The notes under the pieces: model-generated
What the model was told of the DNA's origin: nothing
The model's input: only the letters and a program-made list of their open reading frames with translations
Databases searched by the model: none
NCBI RefSeq assembly: GCF_038502225.1
Contig: NC_091341.1
Location: 3,604,753-3,668,752 of the forward strand
Direction: 5' to 3'
Source of the DNA: Cherax quadricarinatus
Lineage: Eukaryota; Arthropoda; Malacostraca; Decapoda; Parastacidae
Length of the DNA stretch: 64,000 bases
In this document: positions 41,171 through 51,965 of the stretch, piece by piece
Layout: the number at the start of each line of letters is the position of its first letter
Numbering within the stretch: position 1 is the stretch's first letter
Position numbers and translations under genes: made by a program

Positions 41171-41214
41171 TTTATCATACTTTGAGAGGATGGTAGTGTG
41201 GTTTATCACTGCAT

Positions 41215-41430
41215 AGAACATCACAAACACTGCTGGAACAAGTGTAGACGTCTTCAAGAGTAGCCTGGACAAATACCTCCACCAGGTGTCAGATCAGCCA
41301 GATTGTGATGGATATGCGAGTCAGCGGGCAGCCAGTAGCAACACCCTGGTTGACCAGGCAAGCACAGACGAGCCTGGACCAGGGTCGGGCTGAGAGAGTA
41401 GGAACACTGGAAACGGGTATAACCACCTGG
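41215..41430 (+). mobile_element. LINE-B 3' end
   Basis: AACACTGCTGGAACAAGTGT, GACAAATACCTCCACCAGGT, GTGATGGATATGCGAGTCAG and GAGCCTGGACCAGGGTCGGG. The terminal repeat is degenerate. Confidence 0.75.
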
Positions 41431-41789
41431 GTCTTCTAACCTTACGTATTCTACCAACTAGCTGAGGCAATCTACTAAGTTTTGGTAGGAGGAAAGGGGG
41501 GGGGGGGTTAAGTAGGAGAGTTAATGTCCCCCTCTCTCGTCTCTCAGGTTACAGGAAGCGTTAAAGATGATTGATGGTCTCTGGCTATGCTGAGAGACGC
41601 AGGCATCTTCCTCAAGCTGTGATGAGCCCTTCACAAAGCTTGGATAAAAGCTCCAGCTTTATTATACACTTTGAAGCACGCTGCGGAAATGATTGTGTAC
41701 AAATGAAAAAATGTTTTTGCCTCACCATTATTCAGATAGGAGATTACTGGAATGTTTTTCACGGCAGGATGAGTTGTGTTGAAAATGTT

Positions 41790-42790
41790 GATTGGTGGTG
41801 GTGGTAGTGTGGTGGTGATGGTGGTAGTGTGGTGGTGGTGATGATAGTGTAGTGGTGGTGGTAGTGTGGTGGTGGTGATGATAGTGTAGTGGTGGTGGTA
41901 GTGTGGTGGTGGTGATGATAGTGTAGTGGTGGTGGTAGTGTGGTGGTGATGATAGTGTAGTGGTAGTGTGGTGGCAATGATAGTGTACTGGTGGTAGTGT
42001 GATGGTGGTAATGATAGTGTAGTGGTGGTGGAGGTAGTGTGATGATGGTAGTGTGGTGGTATTGATAGTTTGGTGGTGGTAGTATGATGGTGGTGGTGGT
42101 GGTAGTATGATGATGGTGGTAGTGGTAGTGTGATGATGGTGGTGGCGGTGGTAGTGTGATGATGGTGGCGGTGGTAGTATGATGATGGTGGTAGTGGTAG
42201 TGTGATGATGGTGGTGGTGGCGGTGGTAGTGTGATGATGGTGGCGGTGGTAGTATGATGATGGTGGCGGTGGTAGTGTGATGATGGCGGTGGTGGTAGTG
42301 TGATGATGGTGGTAGTATGATGATGGTGGTGGTAGTATGATGATGGTGGTGGTAGTGTGATGATGATGGTGGTAGTATGATGATGGTGGTGGTAGTGTGA
42401 TGATGATGGTGGTAGTATGATGATGGTGGTGGTAGTGTGGTGGTAGTGTGGGGGTCTCGGTGGTGATATTGTGATGGTAATGATTTTTTTGGTTGTGATT
42501 TAGTTGGTGGTGATGACAGTGGTTTAGGGGGTGGTTTAGATGGTAGTGGTAGTAGTGGTTTAGACAGTAGTGGTGGTAATGGTTTAGATAGTGGTAGCGG
42601 TTTAATTGGTGGTAGTGGTTTAAATGGTGGTAGTGGCAATGGTTTAGATGGTAGTGATTTAGATGATAGTGGTAGTAGCGGTTTAGATGGAGGTACTGGT
42701 TTAGATGGTGGTGGTAGTGGTGTAGATGTTGATGGTTTAGATTGTCGTGGTGGTTCAGATTGTGGTGGTGGTGGTGGTATAGGTGATGAA
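41790..42790. repeat. GGT/GAT/AGT minisatellite, 1 kb
   Basis: Interleaved units such as GTGGTGGTGGTAGTGTGATG (41790-42470), then a related but different unit (TTTAGATGGTGGTAGTGG) at 42490-42790. A 391-codon minus-strand frame through it is a repeat artefact. Confidence 0.9.
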
Positions 42791-43104
42791 AGTGTGGTAG
42801 TAACAGTGTTGAACATAAGTCTTGTAATTCTTAGCTGAGAAAGTGGCAATAAGAGCAGCTGTGGTCCTTCAATAAACTCCTGTTTACATTCATCAGTGTC
42901 CATCTTGCGTGCTCACACCCAGCCATGTACATCATTCGTGTTCACATCCATCAATATACATCATTCGTAATGTTTGTACTTCTTTTCGTAATGTTTATTG
43001 ACCAGTCACTTCTGTATTTAACATAACCGGGAATTACCGATGTTAAGGTTCTTGTGTTCAACACTTAAGTATAAAGTTGAAACATTCTTAAGGAAAGATG
43101 ATTC

Positions 43105-43362
43105 ATTAATAGTAGTATCTTTATTTCTACATGTACAAGGTATACAGGCCTAGTTGACATCAGTGACATACTATATAGCAAGCAGAGCATTTAGGGCAAA
43201 TCAGTCTTTCCCAGGATGCGACCCACACCAGTCGACTAACACCCAGGTACCCATTTTGCTAATGGGGAACATAGACAACCGGTGTAAGAAAACACGCCCA
43301 GTGTTTCTACCCTCGCCGGGAATCGAACCCAGACCCTCGCCGTGTGAGGTCAGATTGACACA
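43105..43362 (-). mobile_element. tRNA-Val-derived SINE with alternative 3' tail (SINE-V)
   Basis: Minus strand: head with CGGCGAGGGTCTGGGTTCGA and TTCCCGGCG (B box), body GTAGAAACACTGGGCGTGTT, AAATGGGTACCTGGGTGTTA and GTCGCATCCTGGGAAAGACT. The tail is not that of LINE-A: it reads TTTGCCCTAAATGCTCTGCT, TAGGCCTGTATACCTTGTAC and AATAAAGATACTACTATTA. The head's A-box half is altered (GAGGTCAGATTGA on the plus strand). The shared body with 23643-23877 and the different tail make this a second subfamily. Confidence 0.75.
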
Positions 43363-43439
43363 CCTTACATCAAGGTGGGAGACACACACTAACAGTACAG
43401 TAGGTCATGCAGGTTACAGAGTTTAGTGTCGCTTCATGT

Positions 43440-43460
43440 TCCTTTTTTTTTTTTTTTTTA
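43440..43460. repeat. Poly-T run
   Basis: About 18 T at the start of a REP-C 3' fragment. Confidence 0.8.
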
Positions 43461-43578
43461 CTGGCGGTATGAAGTATGGTGCTTCTGGCAGGACGGTGAT
43501 GGAGTAAGTGATGGTCAAGTGTTTCTTCTTTTTCGGGTCACCCTTCCTCGGTGGGAGACAACTAGTGTGTAGCGACAT
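43461..43578 (+). repeat. REP-C 3' fragment
   Basis: TTCTGGCAGGACGGTGATGG, TTCTTTTTCGGGTCACCCTT and CGGTGGGAGACAACTAGTGT match 4795-4880. Confidence 0.65.
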
Positions 43579-43723
43579 TTGTTATGACAATGATTTTGTA
43601 TTTTCCCAGAATTTTCTTTCAAAACAACATTCAAGATTTAATTAGCTTGTCAATTTTACTAGGAAGAGAGACTTCCTCGTGAGGATAAAAATGTATAGAA
43701 TAACTGGCTGATAAATAGTTTTT

Positions 43724-43843
43724 ACCTTAACAGGATCAAACCATACCCCGGCCGGGATTGAACCCGCGGTCAGAGAGTCTCAAAACTCCATGGTTTGTTT
43801 GCAATCGTGTCATTACGATTTCGTGAGTCACCTTAACAGGATC
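43724..43843 (+). mobile_element. SINE-2 insertion with 5' inversion and 14-bp target duplication
   Basis: ACCTTAACAGGATC occurs exactly at 43724-43737 and 43830-43843. Between them, 43738-43789 is the inverted head (B box GGGTTCAATCCC on the minus strand). From about 43788 the plus-strand tail TGGTTTGTTTGCAATCGTGT + CATTACGATTTCGTGAGTC follows. The ATGGTTT word is present at both the inverted and direct parts of the junction. Confidence 0.85.
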
Positions 43844-43859
43844 TACGGTATTTGTTAGC

Positions 43860-46012
43860 CAAATGACTGGTGTATCGTCTGAGTGACTGCTGTACCGTCT
43901 GAGTGACTGGTATATCGTCTGAGTGACTGGTGTATCATCTGAGCGACTGGTATATCGTCTGAGTGACTGCTGTACCGTCTGAGTGACTGGTATATCGTCT
44001 GAGTGACTGGTGTATCATCTGAGTGACTGGTGTATCATCTGAGCGACTGGTGTATCTTCTGAGTGACTGGTGTATCTTCTGAGTGACTGGTGTATCGTCT
44101 GAGTGACTGGTGTATCGTCTGAGTGGTGTATCATCTGAGCGACTGGTGTATCGTCTGAGTGACTGGTGTATCGTCTGAGTGGTGTATCATCTGAGTGACT
44201 GGTGTATCATCTGAGCGACTAGTGTATCTTCTGAGTGACTGGTGTATCGTCTGAGCGACTGGTGTATCGTCTGAGTGGTGTATCATCTGAGTGACTGGTG
44301 TATCATCTGAGCGACTGGTGTATCGTCTGAGTGGTGTATCATCTGAGTGACTGGTGTATCATCTGAGTGGTGTATCATCTGAGTGACTGGTGTATCATTG
44401 AGCGACTGGTGTATCTTCTGAGTGACTGGTGTATCATCTGAGTGACTGGTGTATCATCTGAGTGACTGGTGTATCTTCTGAGTGACTGGTGTATCATCTG
44501 AGTGACTGGTGTATCATCTGAGTGACTGGTGTATCGTCTGAGTGACTGGTGTATCGTCTGAGTGACTGGTGTATCATCTGAGCGACTGGTGTATCGTCTG
44601 AGTGACTGGTGTATCGTCTGAGTGGTGTATCATCTGAGCGACTGGTGTATCTTCTGAGTGACTGGTGTATCGTCTGAGTGACTGGTGTATCGTCTGAGTG
44701 ACTGGAGTATCGTCTGAGTGGTGTATCATCTGAGTAACTGGTGTATCATCTGAGCGACTGGTGTATCGTCTGAGTGGTGTATCATCTGAGTGACTGGTGT
44801 ATCGTCTGAGTGGTGTATCATCTGAGCGACTGGTGTATCGTCTGAGTGGTGTATCGTCTGAGTGACTGGTGTATCGTCTGAGTGGTGTATCGTCTGAGTG
44901 GTGTATCATCAGAGCGACTGGTGTATCATCTGAGCGACTGGTGTATCGTCTGAGTGACTGGTGTATCATCTGAGCGACTGGTGTATCGTCTGAGTGACTG
45001 CTGTACCGTCTGAGTGACTGGTATATCGTCTGAGTGACTGGTGTATCATCTGAGTGACTGGTGTATCATCTGAGCGACTGGTGTATCTTCTGAGTGACTG
45101 GTGTATCTTCTGAGTGACTGGTGTATCGTCTGAGTGACTGGTGTATCGTCTGAGTGGTGTATCATCTGAGCGACTGGTGTATCGTCTGAGTGGTGTATCA
45201 TCTGAGTGACTGGTGTATCATCTGAGCGACTAGTGTATCTTCTGAGTGACTGGTGTATCGTCTGAGCGACTGGTGTATCGTCTGAGTGGTGTATCATCTG
45301 AGTGACTGGTGTATCATCTGAGCGACTGGTGTATCGTCTGAGTGGTGTATCATCTGAGTGACTGGTGTATCGTCTGAGTGGTGTATCATCTGAGTGACTG
45401 GTGTATCATTGAGCGACTGGTGTATCTTCTGAGTGACTGGTGTATCATCTGAGTGACTGGTGTATCATCTGAGTGACTGGTGTATCATATGAGTGACTGG
45501 TGTATCTTCTGAGTGACTGGTGTATCATCTGAGTGACTGGTGTATCATCTGAGTGACTGGTGTATCATCTGAGTGACTGGTGTATCGTCTGAGTGACTGG
45601 TGTATCGTCTGAGTGACTGGTGTATCGTCTGAGTGGTGTATCATCTGAGCGACTGGTGTATCTTCTGAGTGACTGGTGTATCGTTTGAGTGACTGGTGTA
45701 TCGTCTGAGTGACTGGTGTATCGTCTGAGTGGTGTATCATCTGAGTGACTGGTGTATCATCTGAGCGACTGGTGTATCGTCTTAGTGGTGTATCATCTGA
45801 GTGACTGGTGTATCGTCTGAGTGGTGTATCATCTGAGCGACTGGTGTATCGTCTGAGTGGTGTATCGTCTGACTGGTGTATCGTCTGAGTGGTGTATCGT
45901 CTGAGTGGTGTATCATCAGAGCGACTGGTGTATCATCTGAGCGACTGGTGTATCGTCTGAGTGACTGGTGTATCATCTGAGCGACTGGTGTATCGTCTGA
46001 GTGACTGGAATA
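43860..46012. repeat. 20-bp tandem repeat, about 108 copies, duplicated as ~1.03 kb blocks
   Basis: The unit is GAGTGACTGGTGTATCGTCT (20 bp), with a recurrent 16-bp short form lacking GACT. Rare marker units (CTGCTGTACCGTCT then TATATCGTCT) at 43970 and 45001, followed by long runs of identical variant order, show that the array is two copies of a 1031-base block. No credible gene. Confidence 0.95.
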
Positions 46013-47000
46013 GAGCCTAAAGTCTTTTGAGCTGCCAAAGATTATAACAGTTGTGGCAGCAATCACACTACACAAAGTGGTAAGGAAGGGGACAACAGTG
46101 TAGCCTGGCTGTGCTAACATCACATCATGATAGTATTGAAAGGGAGCTAACACAACCCACATCAACATAGCTTCCATGTGCTCATACAGTAGTTGACTAT
46201 AACGACTATGTAAACAAGACATAAAATGCAAGTTACGCTAACCTAACGTGAAGACGTTTTGTTCACCAGGGATTTTATCAGTTCACAATAAAATCACAAA
46301 ATGCTATAACCCGTATTTTGTGTCTTATTTACATGGCTTTTGTGTATAACGTAAAACTCACAGTGCAAACTTGTATACCTGGAGTCTACAAAGTCAGCTG
46401 ATCAATCAGACAGTACACTGATAGAGCAAACTTGCTCGATTTTTTTTCCAATTATATATGCAAAAACTGGGATGAAAATATCTCAACAGATGTACTATAT
46501 ATAGAATCCCAGGAGGACAATAAAAGTACTTGGTACAGGAGACAGATTTGATGCCTGTGAAAATGAGTGGCAAAGTAAACATTGGGTCGGGTATATTTAA
46601 TTCAGAGAAATATCAATATCCAGAATATCACAGAATGAGAGGTTAATGTTGAGAGAGTTTAGCAGAGCGGTTTTAGGATCGTCATGTTGCACTGCAAATA
46701 GTAAAGACAATATACAGTGGGGAAATGAGAGGCATTCCGGTGTGGTTCAATTTCTTGGGTCAAGAGTTCCTTCACTGGCGTCAAAGAACCTACCTTGAGG
46801 GGCCACTCTGTGTGGAGCTTGATAAAGCTCGTTGTCCCAGTGAAAGGTTGTTCTGCAGCGTGTATCTTTTATTCAGCAAGGCAAGAGCATAGTGAAGGCC
46901 AGGGAAGTAATAGGATAGAGAATGTTTTATTAGTAAACTAGGAATGTCAGGTCAATAATAGTCCTTCTGAAAACACTTGTGATCTTGTTTGGAATAATTT
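46013..47000. other. Spacer without recognised gene
   Basis: Nearly 1 kb of AT-rich sequence. A scrap reading ACCTGGAGTCTACAAAGTCA near 46379 may be LINE-A derived. Otherwise nothing supported. Confidence 0.35.
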
Positions 47001-47002
47001 TC

Positions 47003-47100
47003 AGCACTGAACTGGTTAACCAGGCAAGCACCAGACAAGCCTGGTCCAAGGCCGGGTTACGGGAGTGGGAAAAACTCTCGAAACCCATCAAAGGTGCATT
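47003..47100 (+). mobile_element. LINE-B 3' tail
   Basis: AACTGGTTAACCAGGCAAGC, ACCAGACAAGCCTGGTCCAA and AAACCCATCAAAGGTGCATT. Confidence 0.7.
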
Positions 47101-47359
47101 ACATGTATTTCTGAAAGTAAGCGAGATGTATATTACTGCTCACGTACAAGTAGTAAAATGCGGCTACTTGGACCTCTTCAAAACATTTTGTGTGTGTCAA
47201 TGTCTGTCTGCCACAGGGACCCGAGAAATCTCTATCTATATATAATCTATGTGGAGGTGCGGACAGCAATAGCCTGATAGAACTGGTATGGTGATATCGT
47301 TAAGTCTGTGTAAAAGAAGCTAATCGGTACATGTTTTATCAGTGTATATTTATCTTGCC

Positions 47360-47592
47360 TACAGCAATAACCTGGTTGATCAGGCGGTCACCAGGGAAAT
47401 CTGGCTTAATGACGGACTATGAGAGTGCACTGATACATGATCAACAGGGCTGTGGTTCGTACGATGGATTATGTGCGGCCAGCAGTAACAGCCTGGTTGA
47501 TCAGGACCTGATTCACCGGAAAGCCAGGTCCAAGACTGGGCCACGGGGGCGTTGACCCCTGGAACACCCTCCAGGTAGACTCCAGGTAGTTG
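47360..47592 (+). mobile_element. LINE-A 3' end plus an older tail piece
   Basis: 47360-47425 is a diverged tail (AATAACCTGGTTGATCAGGC). 47430-47592 is a better preserved LINE-A end (AACAGGGCTGTGGTTCGTAC, CTGGTTGATCAGGACCTGAT, GGGGGCGTTGACCCCTGG) with terminal CTCCAGGTAGACTCCAGGTA. Confidence 0.75.
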
Positions 47593-48020
47593 GTAGATCA
47601 CAGGAGTTAAAAGGTAGAAATGAAGTGTGGGTTATTAAGGAGTTACACACTGGAGTTGGACATCATCTTGATGTCATCACCACCATCGCTGCCCTAATCT
47701 CTACCAGAGACAAGTGTCTTATACATTTTCTTGCTGCTGTTGCAATCATCGCCATCATTGTCACTGCCTCGTCTTGCGCCACCAACGTCATCAGTGTATC
47801 AACAGCAGTCTTTTTTTCGTGTTTTCCCATCGACCTTCACGCCCAGTAACACCACCATTATCACCACCTTCACGCCCAGTTACATCAGCATTATTATCAC
47901 CACCTTCGCAGCTTCGCATTATTCCTGCTTCATCACATCGTTAATGGTACATCACCTACAACCCCTTGTTGCGTAGACCAAACCACAGAAGCCTCCCGGG
48001 GCAGCTGCCTCCTAGGAGTG
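47593..48020. other. CAC-rich spacer
   Basis: Imperfect ATCACCACCTTCACGCCCAG repeat at 47850-47910. No gene recognised. Confidence 0.4.
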
Positions 48021-48085
48021 AAACCTTAGAAGGTGCTGTGGCTATTGAACCCTTAGCAGCGGAATACTGGACGATATCTTCTTCA
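48020..48085 (-). repeat. Dispersed repeat REP-A fragment (minus)
   Basis: GAAACCTTAGAAGGTGCTGT + GGCTATTGAACCC, matching 20697-20730. Confidence 0.5.
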
Positions 48086-48334
48086 CACTGACACATTTCA
48101 TTTTGCAACCCAGCCAGAGAAACAACAGTGTATCAAGCATAGAATAAAACAGTCACAAATTGAAGATGTGTCCATTTTTTTTATCTACAAAAAATTAGAA
48201 GTTCCCTTGCCTTTCCTCACCCAATTTTGCATTATTCCTCTCCCTCCACTCTCAAAAAATATATGTTGCTTTATATCCATTTTTGTTTAAAACTAAAAAA
48301 CATGTAGGTCTGCCAATCATTGTGTCAAATTCAG

Positions 48335-50148
48335 GAAAAGGAGTGTGGGGATGGCAGCAGGGAGGGAAAGGTGGAATGTGGGGATGGCAGCAGGGAGGGA
48401 AAGGTGGAATGTGGGGATGGCAGCAGGGAGGGAAAGGTGGAATGTGGGGATGGCAGCAGGGACGGAAAGGTGGAATGTGGGGATGGCAGAAGGGAGGGAA
48501 AGGTGGAATGTGGGGATGGCAGAAGGGAGGGAAAGGTGGAATGTGGGGATGGCAGCAGGGAGGGAAAGGTGGAATGTGGGGATGGCAGCAGGGAGGGAGG
48601 GAAAGGTGGAGTGTGGGGATGGCAGCAGGGAGGGAAAGGTGGTGTGGGGGATGGCAGTAGGAAGGAAGGGGAAGATGGAGTGTGGGGATGGCAGTAGGGA
48701 GGGAAAGGTGGAGTGTGGGGATGGCAGCAGGGAGGGAGGGATTGGTGGAGTGGGGGGGATGGCAATGGGGAAGGAGGGAAAGGTGGAGTGTGGGGATGGC
48801 AGTAGGAAGGAAGGGAAAGGTGGAGTGTGGGGATGGCAGAAGGAAAGAAGGGAAAGGTGGAGTGTGGGGATGGCAGAAGGAAGGAAGGGAAAGGTGGAGT
48901 GTGGGGATGGCAGCAGGGAGGGAAAGGTGGAGTGTAGGGATGGCAGCAGGAAGGGAGGGATTGGTGGAGTGGGGGGATGGCAATGGGGAAGGAGGGAAAG
49001 GTGGAGTGTGGGGATGGCATTAGGAAGGAAGGGAAAGGTGGAGTGTGGGGATGGCAGAAGGAAGGAAGGGAAAGGTGGAGTGTGGGGATGGCAGAAGGAA
49101 GGGAAAGGTGGAGTGTGGGGATGGCAGTAGGAAGGAAGGGAAAGGTGGAGTGTGGGGATGGCAGTAGGGAGGGAGGGAAAGGTGGAGTGTGGGGATGGCA
49201 TTAGGGAGGGAAAGGTGGAGTGTGGGGATGGCAGTAGGGAGGGAGGGAAAGGTGGAGTGTGGGGATGGCAGTAGGAAAGGTGGAGTGTGGGGATGGCAGA
49301 AGGAAGGGAAAGGTGGAGTGTGGGGATGGCAGTAGGAAGGAAGGGAAAGGTGGAGTGTGGGGATGGCAGTAGGGAGGGAGGGAAAGGTGGAGTGTGGGGA
49401 TGGCATTAGGGAGGGAAAGGTGGTGTGTGGGGATGGCAGTTGGTAGGGAGGGAAAGGTGGAGTGTGGGGATGGCAGTAGGAAAGGTGGAGTGTGGGGATG
49501 GCAGTAGGAAGGGAAGGAAAGGTGGAGTGTGGGGATGGCAATAGGAAAGGTGGAGTGTGGGGATGGCAGTAGGAAGGGAAGGAAAGGTGGAGTGTGGGGA
49601 TGGCAGTAGGAAAGGTAGAGTGTGGGGATGGCAGTAGGAAGGGAAGGAAAGGTGGAGTGTGTTGATGGCAGTAGGAAGGGAAGGAAAGGTGGAGTTTGGG
49701 GATGGCAGTAGGAAGGGAAGGAAAGGTGGAGTGTGGGGATGGCAGTAGGAAAGGTGGAGTGTGGGGATGGCAGTAGGAAAGGTGGAGTGTGGGGATGGCA
49801 GTAGGAAAGGTGGAGTGTGGGGATGGCAGTAGGAAAGGTGGAGTGTGGGGATGGCAGTAGGAAAGGTGGAGTGTGGGGATGGCAGTAGGAAAGGTGGAGT
49901 GTGGGGATGGCAGTAGGAAAGGTGGAGTGTGGGGATGGCAGTAGGAAAGGTGGAGTATGGGGATGGCAGTAGGAAAGGTGGAGTGTGGGGATGGCAGTAG
50001 GAAAGGTGGAGTGTGGGGATGGCAGTAGGAAAGGTGGAGTGTGGGGATGGCAGTAGGAAAGGTGGAGTGTGGGGATGGCAGTAGGAAAGGTGGAGTGTGG
50101 GGATGGCAGTAGGAAAGGTGGAGTGTGGGGATGGCAGTAAGGAGGGAG
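48335..50148. repeat. 28-33 bp tandem repeat, about 1.8 kb
   Basis: Core word GTGGAGTGTGGGGATGGCAG. On the left, units are about 33 bp and heterogeneous (CAGGGAGGGAAAG, AGGAAGGAAGGGAAAG); from about 49740 they become uniform 28-bp units ending TAGGAAAG. Open frames in all six frames are repeat artefacts. Confidence 0.95.
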
Positions 50149-50189
50149 CAGGTGCAGAGTATCTAAGGTGTTAGATATTTAGGTGATCA

Positions 50190-50935
50190 AGAGGTTCGGT
50201 TGTTGTTCAGATCGAACATCAGAATGGGGAAAAAAAGTGATAAAAGTGACTTTGACCGTTCTATGACTGTTGGTGCCAGACGAGCTGCTTTAATCATCTC
50301 AGAAACTGTTTATCTCCTGGGATTTTGACACACAACAGTTTCTAGAGTTTACAGTGGATGGTGTAAAAAACACAAAACATGTAGTGAGCAGCAGTTTTGT
50401 GGGCGAAAATCAGAGGTCAGAGAAGAATCAATAGCCAGATTGGTTCAGGCTAACAGGATGGTGACAGTAACTCAAATAATTATGCACTACAACAATGGTA
50501 CACAGAAAAGCATCTCTGAACGCACAGCTCGTCGAAGCTTCAAGTGGATAGTATAGAGGACTACAACGGGCTCCACTCCTGCCAGCTAAGAACAGGAAAC
50601 TGAGGCTACAGTGGGCACAAGCTCACCAAAACTGGTCAGTTGAACATTGCAAAAACGTCGCCTGGTCTGACGAATCGCTATGTTTGCTGCGAGAATATGG
50701 TGTAAACCTTTGGGATGTGATGGAACTTTAGATTCACATTATGAATGTACAGTCGACAAATCTTCAGCATCTGCGTGATGTTGTCATGCCAGCATGGACC
50801 AGGATCTATAAGGAATATTTCCAGCACCTTGTTGAATCCATGCCACGAAAAATTCAGGTTTTAGGGGGCAAAGAATGGGGTCCTACACAGTCGAAGGATG
50901 TACTTAATAAAGTGGCCACCAAGTATATGATGGCG
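50190..50935 (+). pseudogene. Tc1-type transposase, internally deleted
   Basis: Tc1/mariner transposases bind terminal inverted repeats and cut and paste DNA with a DDE/D catalytic triad. Readable in order over several frames: GKKSDKSDFDRSMTVGARRAAL (N-terminal DNA-binding helix-turn-helix, about 50229-50290), TVSRVYSGWCKKHKT, ARLVQANRMVTVTQI, PAKNRKLRLQWAQAHQNWS (about 50575-50640), VAWSDES (first catalytic Asp, about 50660), then a jump to NLWDVM and MNVQSTNLQHLRDVV..FQHLVESMPRKIQ (C-terminus, 50741-50870). Roughly a third of the protein, including the second and third catalytic acids, is missing, and stops break the rest. The right end AATAAAGTGGCCACCAAGTA resembles a Tc1 terminus; the left terminus is not found beside the 28-bp array. 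Confidence 0.85.
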
Positions 50936-51515
50936 TTAGCCTTGTGACACTTCTTTTTGCGGTATAGTAAAACGATACATAACATCAGGAAGAGGCTGAT
51001 GCTCTGTTGGAAAGAAATGTTTACAAAAGAGGTTACGACATTTTATCCTGGCATTTCTTTTTCTGTGGATAAAAAATGTTGAGAGATTTCCTGAACATTG
51101 TCGAGGCAGATGTGCCTAAATTCCCGTATTAAAATATTTCCCCTCCCTCTCCTATCCCATGCTTTTCCTCTCCTTTGCCTATCCCTTTCCCTTGTTTTTT
51201 GCTTCCCCTGCCTATCCCCTCCGCTATTCTTTTGCCTCCCCTTCCCAGTCCCCTGCCTTCCGTCTTCCATGCTTCCCTCCTTCATGCTCTTCACTATCTC
51301 CAACTTGTTCGATCTAAATTCTTTCCTTTTCTCCCCTTTCCCCCACAAATCCCATACCTCCCCTTTTTCTCCATTTGTCTTCTTTTCCTTCCTCTTTCCC
51401 CTTGGGCTTCTTATTTTTCCCTCTCATTTCCTCTTCCTCCTTTATCCATTCCTCCTCTTCTTCCCCCACACATCCCCTCTTCCCTTACTCTACCATGGCG
51501 CTCACCTAAAATAAT
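50936..51515. other. Spacer, pyrimidine-rich in part
   Basis: 51135-51500 is mostly C/T. No gene. Confidence 0.4.
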
Positions 51516-51965
51516 TCCAACAAACATTTGTTTGTATGTTGTGTACCATTTGCCAGCCCAACGACGCGATTTGCGCCACAGCGAGCCCACAGGAGAGTGC
51601 AGTGTATTCTCCACCTGTTCACCTGATAATGTGCTCGTTGTGCCCGCTGCCTCCTCTACATCTCGCCCGTTTTACAGTGCTAACACGTTTCACTCTCAAA
51701 CATTTTTGTTGTTTCGGGGATGTTGGGATTTTTTTTTTCGTAATGTATGTTTGTTTTTGGTGTGACCACCGCTGTCATGTCGCAGAACCTTGCAGAATAT
51801 GCAGGAAATGCCCTCGGTGTCAGTTAATATGCTTGATTAGGAGAATTCACACCGACATATTAATTGACACTGAGGGTATTTCGTGCATATTGTGGAAGCT
51901 TATGCGGCACCGGTTGACAAATGAGGGATTTTTTCCTCTACAGTTAGAAGGTTGTAAATGAAGGT
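51516..51965. other. Unrecognised stretch with hairpin
   Basis: A 141-codon plus frame (51536-51961) is not recognised. 51797-51890 folds into a hairpin: ATATGCAGGAAATGCCCTCG.. (51798-51831) against its imperfect complement (51855-51890) around a loop of about 23 bases. Confidence 0.35.

Noticed and set aside
41728..42903. 391-residue Pro/His/Thr-rich protein (minus)
   Set aside because: Translation of GGT/GAT trinucleotide repeats.
43860..46012. CRISPR-like array
   Set aside because: Repeats and intervening sequence are the same tandem unit; there are no distinct spacers and the DNA is eukaryotic.
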